From assembly GCF_009932335.1 (NCBI RefSeq), contig NZ_BLJF01000001.1:1736001-1800000 (forward strand): a stretch of DNA of 64,000 nucleotides. Reading direction: 5' to 3'. The DNA is from Pseudomonas asiatica. GTDB taxonomy: Bacteria; Pseudomonadota; Gammaproteobacteria; Pseudomonadales; Pseudomonadaceae. Shown in pieces: positions 17,050 through 24,925 of the stretch (position 1 is its first letter; every line of letters begins with the position of its first letter). The notes beneath the pieces are model-generated. The model was not told the origin of the DNA. It made no database searches and saw nothing but the letters and a program-made list of their open reading frames with translations. A program made the translations under genes and the position numbers.

Positions 17050-17787
17050 ATGACTCAGAAAATAGCTGTCGTGACCGGCGGCAGTCGCGGCATTGGCAAG
17101 TCCGTCGTGCTGGCCCTGGCCGGCGCGGGTTATCAGGTTGCCTTCAGTTATGTCCGTGACGAGGCGTCAGCTGCTGCCTTGCAGGCACAGGTCGAAGGGC
17201 TCGGCCGGGAGTGCCTGGCTGTGCAGTGTGATGTCAAGGATGCGCAGAGCATTCAGGCGTTTTTTGAACGGGTCGAGCAGCGTTTCGAGCGTATCGACTT
17301 GTTGGTCAACAACGCCGGTATTACCCGTGACGGTTTGCTCGCCACGCAGTCGTTGAGCGACATCACCGAGGTCATCCAGACCAACCTGATCGGCACGTTG
17401 TTGTGCTGTCAGCAGGTGCTGCCCTGCATGATGCGCCAACGCAGCGGGTGCATCGTCAACCTCAGTTCGGTAGCCGCGCAAAAGCCCGGCAAGGGCCAGA
17501 GCAACTACGCCGCGGCCAAAGGCGGTGTAGAAGCATTGACGCGCGCACTGGCGGTGGAGTTGGCGCCGCGCAACATCCGGGTCAACGCGGTGGCGCCCGG
17601 CATCGTCAGCACCGACATGAGCGAAGCCCTGGTCGGCGCCCATGAGCAGGAAATCCAGTCGCGGCTGTTGATCAAACGGTTCGCCCGGCCTGAAGAAATT
17701 GCCGACGCGGTACTGTATCTGGCCGAGCGCGGCCTGTACGTCACGGGCGAAGTCTTGCCCGTCAACGGCGGATTGAAAATGCTATGA
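17050..17787 (+). CDS. FabG-like 3-oxoacyl-ACP reductase (SDR)
   Basis: 245-residue classical short-chain dehydrogenase. It has TGGSRGIGK for NADP(H) binding, LVNNAGITRDG, the catalytic Ser in NLSSVAAQ, YAAAK (Tyr/Lys), and the FabG-type C-terminus VTGEVLPVNGGLKM. It should reduce the beta-keto group made by the ketosynthases of the cluster. It starts 9 bp after the aminotransferase-reductase gene behind AAGGAG, and its end overlaps the next SDR by 4 bp. Confidence 0.9.
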   Translation: MTQKIAVVTGGSRGIGKSVVLALAGAGYQVAFSYVRDEASAAALQAQVEGLGRECLAVQCDVKDAQSIQAFFERVEQRFERIDLLVNNAGITRDGLLATQSLSDITEVIQTNLIGTLLCCQQVLPCMMRQRSGCIVNLSSVAAQKPGKGQSNYAAAKGGVEALTRALAVELAPRNIRVNAVAPGIVSTDMSEALVGAHEQEIQSRLLIKRFARPEEIADAVLYLAERGLYVTGEVLPVNGGLKML

Positions 17788-18548
17788 GCCAGGCACGCAC
17801 GATTGTGATTACCGGCGCGGCCAATGGTATTGGCCGCGCCGTCGCGGAAAGTTTTGCAACCCAGGCCGAGCACCTTTTGATCTTGCTTGATCGGGATCTG
17901 GCAACCTTGCAGCGGTGGGTCACCGAGGGCGAATTTGCCGCTCGCATCGAAACCCATCAAGCGGACATCGCCGATCTGGCCAGCCTGCAACTTCTGTTCA
18001 AGGGCCTGGCCAACCGGGTCGGCTTTGTCGATGTGCTGGTCAACAGCGCCGGTGTCTGCGACGAGAACGAGCCCGAAGACCTGGACAACTGGCACAAGGT
18101 GATTTCGATCAACCTCAACGGCACTTTTTACGTCACCTCGTTGTGCCTGCCACTGATGGCGGATGGTGGGCGGATCGTCAACATGTCGTCGATCCTCGGC
18201 CGAGCGGGCAAGGTCCGCAACACCGCTTACTGCGCCTCCAAGCACGGCATCATCGGCATGACCAAGGCCTTGGCGCTGGACCTGGCGCCACGGCGAATCA
18301 CCGTCAATGCCATCCTGCCCGCCTGGATCGATACCCCGATGCTGCAAGGCGAATTGGCGGCTCAGGCGCGCATCGCCGGAATCACCCATGAGCAAATCCT
18401 GCGCAATGCCAAGAAGAAGTTGCCCCTGCGGCGCTTCATTCAGGGCGACGAAGTGGCGGCCATGGTCCGTTATCTGGCGAGCCCGCAGGCGAGTGGTGTC
18501 ACAGCGCAAAGCCTGATGATCGACGGCGGTGCCGGGTTGGGAATGTAG
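17784..18548 (+). CDS. Short-chain dehydrogenase/reductase
   Basis: 254 residues, ATGA-overlapping the preceding SDR gene. The motifs are TGAANGIGR for the cofactor, LVNSAGVCDENE (a serine in place of the second Asn of NNAG), NMSSILGRAG (Ser) and YCASKHG (Tyr/Lys). The acidic residue after strand 2 (LLDRDLATL) favours NAD(H). It may reduce or oxidise another carbonyl/hydroxyl of the cluster product, or act on the aldehyde released by the acyl-ACP reductase domain. The exact step cannot be assigned. Confidence 0.87.
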   Translation: MSQARTIVITGAANGIGRAVAESFATQAEHLLILLDRDLATLQRWVTEGEFAARIETHQADIADLASLQLLFKGLANRVGFVDVLVNSAGVCDENEPEDLDNWHKVISINLNGTFYVTSLCLPLMADGGRIVNMSSILGRAGKVRNTAYCASKHGIIGMTKALALDLAPRRITVNAILPAWIDTPMLQGELAAQARIAGITHEQILRNAKKKLPLRRFIQGDEVAAMVRYLASPQASGVTAQSLMIDGGAGLGM

Positions 18549-18550
18549 CC

Positions 18551-19834
18551 ATGGCTCGACTGGGATTGAACCGCGGCCTTTTGGCCGCGCTGGTCAGCCT
18601 CGGCTCGCCGGTGGCGATCGCCGAGTGGTTGCCGGAGCATCATGAAGCGGAGATCGGCGTAGCCACGGCCGTGCGTCTGCACGGTGACGACCAGGTCACG
18701 CAAAAGGCCGTGTACCTCAAGTTCAGCCTGGAGGATGCCTGGGACAGCGGCTACTACAAGGCCAAGGGCCGAGCCCGTTATGACTTCCGTTACGACGGCA
18801 ACAATCCCTACAGTGCGCAAGCCCGGGACGATTACCGGGCGACCGCCGATTGGCGGCACCTTTACTGGGGGCTCTACGTTGGCGACGGCGAGCTGACGGT
18901 GGGCTGGCAGCAGGTGGTGTGGGGGCGTGCAGATGAATTACGAGTGCTCGACCAGATCAATCCGCTGGACTATCGCGAGGGTGTGATCGGTCTGTTGGAA
19001 GACAGCCGCATCGCGGTGCCGATGATTCGCCTGGTGCAGCCGGTCGCCGAGTGGGAGCTCGAAGCGCTGGTGATCACTGATTTCGTGAAAAACCAGGCGC
19101 CGGCCGTCGGCAGCGAGTTCGATGCACCGATCTTTGCCACACCCGATCCGCAGATGTTTGTGGTCGATTCGCGGCCCGGTTATGACGGTCACAGTGGCTT
19201 CGGTTATGGCGCCAGTGCCAACGGCCGGGTCGGCACGGTGGATGTCAGCTTCGTTGCCCTCAACGCCCGCCAGCAGGACCCGGTTTACGCCGTCGAAGGC
19301 CAGACCGAAGAGGGCCTGATTCGCCTCGAACGGCAATTCCCGCGCTATTCCATGGGCGGCGCCAGTGTGGCCATCGATGCCGGCCACAGCATCGTGGTAC
19401 GCAGTGAAGTCGCTTACTTCGACAATTGGCGCGTCACCAATCCTTACCGCGCTTACGGCAGCGACCAGACGGCGATGACCAAGTCGCTGCTGGGCGTCGA
19501 TTACCTGTTGCGGGACTGGCTGATCTCGACGCAGTGGCAACATCAGCGGCTGCTCGACTGGCAGCCCGGCATGGTCCAGGACAAACGCGACGACCTGTTC
19601 ACCGTGTCTGCCGAGGGCTCGCAGTTCCAGGATCGCCTCAAGACTCGTCTGGTTTTCGGCATGTCGCCGCCAGCGCAGGACGATAGCTTCGTTCAGGGGA
19701 TCTTCACCTACAAACCGGTGGACTGGCTCAAGTTGGGGCTCGAAGTCGATGTGTTCTTCGGCAAGCCCGACCGCCAGTTCGGTGCTTACGCCAACCGCGA
19801 TCAGGTGCGCTTGTCCGCGGGTTATCTGTTCTGA
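18551..19834 (+). CDS. DUF1302-like outer-membrane beta-barrel protein
   Basis: 427 residues with a signal peptide (cleavage after about SPVAIA, residue 24). Many amphipathic beta strands follow, and the terminal strand VRLSAGYLF ends in phenylalanine as outer-membrane proteins do. The pattern QVVWGRADELRVLDQINPLDYRE is characteristic of DUF1302 proteins. DUF1302, a LolA-like periplasmic protein and an MMPL/RND pump, in this order, form a recurring export set. It begins 3 bp after the SDR stop, so it is translated with the biosynthetic genes. Confidence 0.85.
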   Translation: MARLGLNRGLLAALVSLGSPVAIAEWLPEHHEAEIGVATAVRLHGDDQVTQKAVYLKFSLEDAWDSGYYKAKGRARYDFRYDGNNPYSAQARDDYRATADWRHLYWGLYVGDGELTVGWQQVVWGRADELRVLDQINPLDYREGVIGLLEDSRIAVPMIRLVQPVAEWELEALVITDFVKNQAPAVGSEFDAPIFATPDPQMFVVDSRPGYDGHSGFGYGASANGRVGTVDVSFVALNARQQDPVYAVEGQTEEGLIRLERQFPRYSMGGASVAIDAGHSIVVRSEVAYFDNWRVTNPYRAYGSDQTAMTKSLLGVDYLLRDWLISTQWQHQRLLDWQPGMVQDKRDDLFTVSAEGSQFQDRLKTRLVFGMSPPAQDDSFVQGIFTYKPVDWLKLGLEVDVFFGKPDRQFGAYANRDQVRLSAGYLF

Positions 19835-19835
19835 C

Positions 19836-19853
19836 CACACCGGTGCCGGTGTG
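19836..19853. other. Intercistronic hairpin between DUF1302-like and LolA-like genes
   Basis: CACACCGG/CCGGTGTG is a perfect inverted repeat with a 2-base centre, placed in the 51-bp gap. No T-run follows, so it is more likely an mRNA-processing or stabilising hairpin than a terminator. Confidence 0.4.
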
Positions 19854-19885
19854 CGAACCACTCAAACAATGAAAAGGAAATCGCA

Positions 19886-20722
19886 ATGATGCCCATCTTC
19901 AAGACCCTGACTGTAAGCGCACTGTTGCTGAGCACCGCTGCCGCCATGGCAGCTGAAACACGCACGGCCGACGACATCATTCGCCAGGCCCGGGACCGCG
20001 ATGACGGCAAGAGCTTCATGTCCCAGGTGTCCCTGATTCTGATCGACAAGCAAGGTAACAGCCGCATCCGCGAGTTCAGCTACCTGCAAAAGGATTACCC
20101 GGACAGCGACAAATTCACCATGTATTTCTCCGCGCCGAGTGATGTGCGTGACGTCGCCTTCCACATCGAAAACCCGCGCGAGGCCCTGGGCCTCGAAGAC
20201 AGCCAATGGATGTATTTGCCGGTCAGCCGACAGACCCGAAGGATTTCCACCACCGACAAACGCGGGGCGTTCATGGGTAGCGACTACTCCTATGCCGACC
20301 TCGACAAGATTCGCGCCGAAGACTATCGCCAAACGCTGGTTGGCGAAGAGCAGTTGCAGGGCCGCGATTGCTACGTGATCGAGCGTGAGCCGGCGACGCC
20401 TGCCGTGCTGGCCAAGACCGGCTACAACAAGCTCAAGGTCTGGGTTGACAAGAAAAACTCACTGGTGCTGCGCCAGGACTTCTTCGATGTAAAAGGAGTG
20501 ATGTTCAAGCAGATGCGCACTCTGAAGACTGAAACCATCGACCAGATCGACAGCATTACCTTCAGCGAAACCGAAGACTTCATCGCCGGTACGCGCTCTC
20601 AGCTGCGCTTCAACCAGTTGCAGTACAACGTCGCGCTGGACGACCGCCTGTTCACGCAGACCGCGATCAAGCGTGGGCTGAAAGCCGGCGACTTGCCCGA
20701 ATACACCGTGTCTGCCCGCTAA
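19886..20722 (+). CDS. LolA-like outer-membrane lipoprotein-sorting domain protein
   Basis: 278 residues with a signal peptide (KTLTVSALLLSTAAAMA, cut near 22). The remainder is a single mature domain of the LolA-like/outer-membrane lipoprotein-sorting fold, recognised by MYFSAPSDVRDVAF, QWMYLPVSRQTRRI, FMGSDYSYADL and a late LKVWVDKKNSLVLRQ. Such proteins bind a lipid in the periplasm and often accompany MMPL pumps. Here it probably ferries the cluster product between the inner-membrane pump and the DUF1302-like barrel. A second ATG one codon downstream is possible. Confidence 0.85.
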   Translation: MMPIFKTLTVSALLLSTAAAMAAETRTADDIIRQARDRDDGKSFMSQVSLILIDKQGNSRIREFSYLQKDYPDSDKFTMYFSAPSDVRDVAFHIENPREALGLEDSQWMYLPVSRQTRRISTTDKRGAFMGSDYSYADLDKIRAEDYRQTLVGEEQLQGRDCYVIEREPATPAVLAKTGYNKLKVWVDKKNSLVLRQDFFDVKGVMFKQMRTLKTETIDQIDSITFSETEDFIAGTRSQLRFNQLQYNVALDDRLFTQTAIKRGLKAGDLPEYTVSAR

Positions 20723-20755
20723 GCGCCGCGCTCGATTCATCTGGAACCCTCATTC

Positions 20756-23365
20756 ATGGAAAGATACCTGAACTTCGTCGAGCGCTATGCGCGGGCAATT
20801 GTGTTCGTGCTGGTGGCGATCACCGCCTACTTCACCTACACCCTCGGCGCGCTGATGTCGGACACCAATCCGTATCTGCTCAAGGACACTCACCCGGCGC
20901 GCAAGACGATCATTGATTTGCAGCGCGAGTTCACCGGCACATATGACTCGGTCATGGTGGCGCTGAGCAACCCCGAGAGTGTCTTCAACACCACGTCGCT
21001 GAACGCGCAGTTCGAGTTGTCCCAGGCCATACGCCGGCTGATGCTGGCGAACGATGAGGACCGTGTAGAACTGCAGCGCATCGTTGGCCTCCACAGTGGC
21101 GATCCCGATGCCCAGGCCTTGCTGGTGCAGATCCTCGCCGAAGGTTTTTCGCAGAACGATTACGCTGCCGCCAAAGCGCTGCGCGACCATGGGATTGCCC
21201 GGCACTGGGACAGCCACGACCTGCAGTTCCTGAGCTTTCTTGCCGAGCGGCTCAACCCGATCCAGGAAATGGCCTCGATGGCTGACCTGGAAAACATCAG
21301 CTTGAGTGCCGATGGCGAGTTGTGGATCCACAAGACCCTGCACGCCCTGGATATGGACCCGAGCAAGGTCGAAGCGCAGATCATGGGCAACGAGCAGATG
21401 GTTGGTGGCGTCGTCTCGGCGGACAAGAAAGTCGCCATGGTCGTCGCCGAACTGGGTACCAAACAGGACGACGCTCAGGCCCAGTTGCGTGCCTATCACC
21501 AGGTCCGCGAGATCATCGCGAAGTACCAGGCCGCTCACCCGGAGTTCACCGATGAGGTATTCATCGCCGGCATGCCGATATTCATTGCGGCCCAGCAGGA
21601 GATCATCGATCACGACCTGGCGATGCTGTTCCCGATCGTGTTCCTGTTGGTGACTTCTCTGCTGGTTTTCTTCTTTCGCAAACCACTTGGCGTGGTGCTG
21701 CCGCTGTTCAATATCCTGTTCTGCACCATCTGGACCCTTGGCCTGATGGCGTTGCTGCGTGTACCGATGGACTTGCTCACCAGTGTGTTGCCGGTGTTCC
21801 TGTTCACCATCTGTTGTGCCGACGCGATCCACGTCATGGCCGAGTATTACGAACAGCTCAATTCGGGCAAGTCTTTCCGCGAAGCCAACCGAGAAACCCA
21901 GCGCCTGATGGTCACGCCCGTCGTTCTGACAACGGTCACGACTATTGCGACGTTCTTGATTTCCACCACCAACAACATTGTCAGCATCCGCAACTTTGGC
22001 GTGTTCATGTCCATCGGCCTGACGGCGGCGCTGATCATTTCGTTGCTACTGATCCCGGCGTGGATTTCGATCTGGGGCAAAGATGCCGTCCCGCGCAAAG
22101 TGCAACTCAAAGAGTCGCTGATCTCCCACTATCTGGTAGTGTTCTGTGCCTGGCTGATTCGCTGGCGCAAGCCGGTATTGCTGGTGACCCTGCCGTTGTT
22201 GGCGATGATGACGGTGTTCACGTTCAAGGTGGATATCGAAGACTCGGGTATTGCCTACTTCAAGAAGGACAGCCCGGTGCGGATGTCCGACGAGTTCATC
22301 AACCGGGCCGGAGTCGCGGGTACGTCGCCGGGCTGGATCGCTTTCGACACCAAGACTCCGCGTGGCGCGCTGACCACTGAAACCGTGCAGTTCCTGGAAC
22401 GTCTGGACCAGTTCATCAGGGCCCAGCCGAACGTGAGTTACACCTATTCGGTGGCGACCTACATCAAGCGCATGAACCTCGTGCTCAATGACATGAACCC
22501 TGCTTTCCTGCGGGTGCCGCAGGCGGTGGAGCAGGTGACGGTGGTCGATGATGACGGGAAACCGGAGACCTTCGAAGTCGATGGCAACTCGCTCATCGAA
22601 CAACACATCATGATGTTCGAGAACGGTGGCGGCACCGACTTGCAGAACGTGCTCAATGCCGATTACTCGAAGGCGGTGACGCTGTTCACCATGACCTCCT
22701 CTGTGGCGGGCGATTACCAGGCGATGCTCGATAAACTGGACGCCTGGCTGGCGATCAGCAAACCGGCCAACCTGCAAGTCACCCATGCCGGTACGCCGTA
22801 CATATGGACCGGGGTGTTGCAGGAAATCACCCAGGGTCAGGTGCTGAGCTTCTCGCTGGCGTTGCTGGCCGTGACCTTGATGATGATGTTCTGGCTCAAG
22901 TCAGTACGCCTGGGCATCCTCGGCATGCTGACGTTGCTGACCACGTCGGTGACGGTGTACGGCAGCATGTACCTGTTGGATATCGAGTTGAACATCGGTA
23001 CCACACTGGTGACGTTCCTGGTGGTGGGCGTCGTGGATTACGCCGTTCACCTGCTGTCACGGATCAAGATGCTGGTGCAGAAGGGCGCCGAGATCGACGA
23101 GGCCATCCTGGCGGCCATGCAGGGCGTCGGGCGTTCGACGGTGGTCAATGTCGTGATCTTCTCGATGGGCTTTGTCGCGCTGCTGTTCTCCGCCTACAAA
23201 CCCGTCATTGACCTGGGTGTACTGGTGATACTGGCGCTGTCATCCAGTGGCTTCATGACCATTTTGTTGGTCACGCTGATTTCGCCGTGGTTCTTTGCCT
23301 CGATTGTGCCGCAGCCAGCAGTGCAAGAGGGCGAGCAGCCGCGGGGTGAGGCTGTGCCAGGCTAA
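20756..23365 (+). CDS. MMPL/RND-superfamily lipid exporter
   Basis: 869 residues, the size of a hydrophobe-exporting MMPL-type RND pump. There is one TM segment near 12-30, a large periplasmic domain, five TM segments at about 285-440, a sixth near 470, a second periplasmic domain, and a final set of about five at 690-850. The repeat-2 motif GVVDYAVHLLSRIK matches the conserved TM4 region, with the acidic residue used for proton coupling. No membrane-fusion partner or TolC gene is present. With the LolA-like and DUF1302-like proteins it forms the export module of the operon, which ends here. Confidence 0.9.
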   Translation: MERYLNFVERYARAIVFVLVAITAYFTYTLGALMSDTNPYLLKDTHPARKTIIDLQREFTGTYDSVMVALSNPESVFNTTSLNAQFELSQAIRRLMLANDEDRVELQRIVGLHSGDPDAQALLVQILAEGFSQNDYAAAKALRDHGIARHWDSHDLQFLSFLAERLNPIQEMASMADLENISLSADGELWIHKTLHALDMDPSKVEAQIMGNEQMVGGVVSADKKVAMVVAELGTKQDDAQAQLRAYHQVREIIAKYQAAHPEFTDEVFIAGMPIFIAAQQEIIDHDLAMLFPIVFLLVTSLLVFFFRKPLGVVLPLFNILFCTIWTLGLMALLRVPMDLLTSVLPVFLFTICCADAIHVMAEYYEQLNSGKSFREANRETQRLMVTPVVLTTVTTIATFLISTTNNIVSIRNFGVFMSIGLTAALIISLLLIPAWISIWGKDAVPRKVQLKESLISHYLVVFCAWLIRWRKPVLLVTLPLLAMMTVFTFKVDIEDSGIAYFKKDSPVRMSDEFINRAGVAGTSPGWIAFDTKTPRGALTTETVQFLERLDQFIRAQPNVSYTYSVATYIKRMNLVLNDMNPAFLRVPQAVEQVTVVDDDGKPETFEVDGNSLIEQHIMMFENGGGTDLQNVLNADYSKAVTLFTMTSSVAGDYQAMLDKLDAWLAISKPANLQVTHAGTPYIWTGVLQEITQGQVLSFSLALLAVTLMMMFWLKSVRLGILGMLTLLTTSVTVYGSMYLLDIELNIGTTLVTFLVVGVVDYAVHLLSRIKMLVQKGAEIDEAILAAMQGVGRSTVVNVVIFSMGFVALLFSAYKPVIDLGVLVILALSSSGFMTILLVTLISPWFFASIVPQPAVQEGEQPRGEAVPG

Positions 23366-23434
23366 ATCGCCGGGGCGCCTGCGTGTTGAAAACGGCACGG
23401 GGCGCCATGGCCGTTCAGCGGCGGCGGTGCGGAT

Positions 23435-23818
23435 TCAGCGGGCTTTTTCCAGGTGTTCGAACTGGCATTGCATCTGAGCATCTTTGAGGCTCAGCTCAAA
23501 CTCGACCAAGCCGTCATGCACTTTCTGCAACGCCTGGATCTGCCCCATCAATTCCTGCTTTTTGTTATCGATGGCCTGCATGGCCAGATCCCAGGGCAGC
23601 TCCTGGCCGCGATGATCCTGCAGAATGGCCTGCATTTCCTTGAGCTTGAAACCGAGTTGTTGAGCACATTTGATGAAGGTCAGCAGCTCTACGCTTTGCT
23701 GGCTGTAGATGCGGTACTTGCCTTCGCGTTGCGGGGGGGGCAACAGGCCGATTTCTTCGTAATGTCGAATGCTTTTGACGGTGGTGCCCGACAGCTGGGC
23801 GGCTTTGCCGATGTACAT
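23435..23818 (-). CDS. MerR-family transcriptional regulator
   Basis: 127 residues from the ATG at 23818; the upstream extension in the same frame is unrelated to the family. The N-terminus MYIGKAAQLSGTTVKSIRHY is a classic MerR helix-turn-helix, followed by EEIGLLPPPQREGKYRIYS and the wing. A coiled-coil dimer helix and a C-terminal end with a single cysteine (QMQCQFEHLE) follow. No metal-binding cysteine set is visible, so it probably senses an organic or redox signal. It lies downstream of the quinone-reductase gene. The twin MerR-type promoters at 8664 and 24588 are its likely targets. Confidence 0.9.
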   Translation of the reverse strand: MYIGKAAQLSGTTVKSIRHYEEIGLLPPPQREGKYRIYSQQSVELLTFIKCAQQLGFKLKEMQAILQDHRGQELPWDLAMQAIDNKKQELMGQIQALQKVHDGLVEFELSLKDAQMQCQFEHLEKAR

Positions 23819-23850
23819 GAAAATCCCTTTTTGACGCATCAGAAGCGAAA

Positions 23851-23884
23851 AGATGTCGCGCGCTCGCACAGGCGCGCGACATCT
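23851..23884 (-). terminator. Strong hairpin between quinone-reductase and merR genes
   Basis: A 13-bp perfect stem (AGATGTCGCGCGC and its complement, 8-base loop) is followed on the minus strand by TTTTC. It should end or attenuate transcription coming from the quinone-reductase gene, leaving merR with lower read-through expression or its own promoter. Confidence 0.65.
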
Positions 23885-23982
23885 TTGCACAAGCGTCAGG
23901 GGGTTGGAAGCCAGTTTGGACAAGGTGTCGCAGCAGGTAGGCTCGGCTGGGCAGTGCAGGGGCACGGCACGACCGGGGCCGA

Positions 23983-24561
23983 TCAGCGGCTGGCGACTGC
24001 CTGGACTTGTTTGAGCCAGGCTTCACGCTGTTCCGGCTTGGAGCCCAATACCGGACCGAAGGTCAGGGTTTTCAGGGGCTTTATGCCGCAGAATTCCAGG
24101 GTGGTCTTGCGCATTTGGTGCAGGCCCGGCATGCGATACACCCATCGGTAGTACCACGGCGGCGTGTCCATGGTCACCAAAAGGTGAGCCGTGCGACCCT
24201 TGAGCAGCTTATCCGGGAAGGGCGAGCCCTTGCGGTACTTGAAGGCAAAACCGGGCAGAAACACGCGGTCGAAGAACCCCTTGAGCAACGCCGGAATGCC
24301 GCCCCACCAGATCGGGTACACAAATGTCAGGTGTTCGGCCCAGGTAATGTCGTTCTGTGCGGCGATCAAATCGGGCTCAAGCAACTGGACCTGGTTATAG
24401 CCATCGTGCAGGACCGGATCGAAATCCAGGGTGTCCAGGCGCAGCAGACGCACCTCATGGCCTGCTTGCGTGGCCGCCTCGACATAACGGTCGGTCACGG
24501 CGCCGCAAAAGCTGGCGTTCGAAGGGTGGCCGAGGATTACGAGCATGCGTTTGCTCTTCAT
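23983..24561 (-). CDS. Flavodoxin-fold NAD(P)H:quinone oxidoreductase
   Basis: 192 residues from the ATG at 24561 (preceded by CTGGAG); a TTG nine codons upstream is not favoured, as it lies in the promoter. It belongs to the NQO1/MdaB/KefF-type family: LVILGHPSNASF for the flavin phosphate loop, YPIWWGGIPALLKGFFDRV for the isoalloxazine region, and a C-terminal FCGIKPL. It should reduce quinones or other electrophiles by two electrons using FAD/FMN. It is preceded by a MerR-type promoter matching the one before the ACP cluster and is followed by the merR gene. Confidence 0.88.
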   Translation of the reverse strand: MKSKRMLVILGHPSNASFCGAVTDRYVEAATQAGHEVRLLRLDTLDFDPVLHDGYNQVQLLEPDLIAAQNDITWAEHLTFVYPIWWGGIPALLKGFFDRVFLPGFAFKYRKGSPFPDKLLKGRTAHLLVTMDTPPWYYRWVYRMPGLHQMRKTTLEFCGIKPLKTLTFGPVLGSKPEQREAWLKQVQAVASR

Positions 24562-24587
24562 GACGAACTCCAGATAATGAAGTGCCA

Positions 24588-24619
24588 AGGGTAAAGTCTG
24601 CCCCTAACGGTAGAGTCAA
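24588..24619 (-). promoter_or_regulatory. MerR-type promoter of the quinone-reductase gene
   Basis: On the minus strand a -35 TTGACT is followed by CTACCGTTAGGGGCAGAC and a weak -10 (TTACCC/TACCCT) at 19-20 bp. It matches the promoter at 8664-8695 at about 27 of 32 positions. It sits 27 bp before the ATG. The gap between here and mexT (24620-24925) contains a terminator and a minus-strand reading frame (24616-24861) that was not recognised as a gene. Confidence 0.75.
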
Positions 24620-24817
24620 GCCTTGCCGGTTACCGGTGGAGACAAACAGTCCAGCAGCGCTCGGGTGTAACCCGGCAAACCGTCGAATGAGCGGGCGCAG
24701 ATCCGCAATATGCGTTGCGCCCAGGGGGCCGGCAGATCGCGCCAGATCAAGCCCGGATCATGGAGGGTGCGCCGGCATTTACTGGCTGCTGCCGGAGAGG
24801 TGCGCCTGTAAGGCCAG

Positions 24818-24842
24818 AAAACCAAGGGGCTGCCCTGGTTTT
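24818..24842. terminator. Bidirectional terminator downstream of mexT
   Basis: AAAACCA/TGGTTTT with an inner GGG/CCC and one bulged A forms a hairpin with A/T tracts on both sides. It lies about 85 bp after the mexT stop on the minus strand. The surrounding gap 24620-24925 holds no convincing gene. Confidence 0.6.
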
Positions 24843-24925
24843 CAATAATCCGCGCCTGCAAATCGAGCTTTTCTGAGCCCGGAAGTCAGCCATTGTCGGG
24901 TGTCGGGTGACTTGTTCGGATTTCC

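Noticed and set aside
8785..23365. Assignment of the cluster as an aryl-polyene or dialkylresorcinol locus
   Set aside because: No dehydratase, ammonia-lyase, glycosyltransferase or DarB-type ketosynthase was found; only the KS pairs and the pump/LolA-like genes are shared.
24616..24861. 81-residue minus-strand reading frame between the quinone-reductase promoter and mexT
   Set aside because: Its end overlaps the MerR-type promoter, a terminator hairpin lies inside it, and no family was recognised; a worn regulator fragment is possible but not supported.
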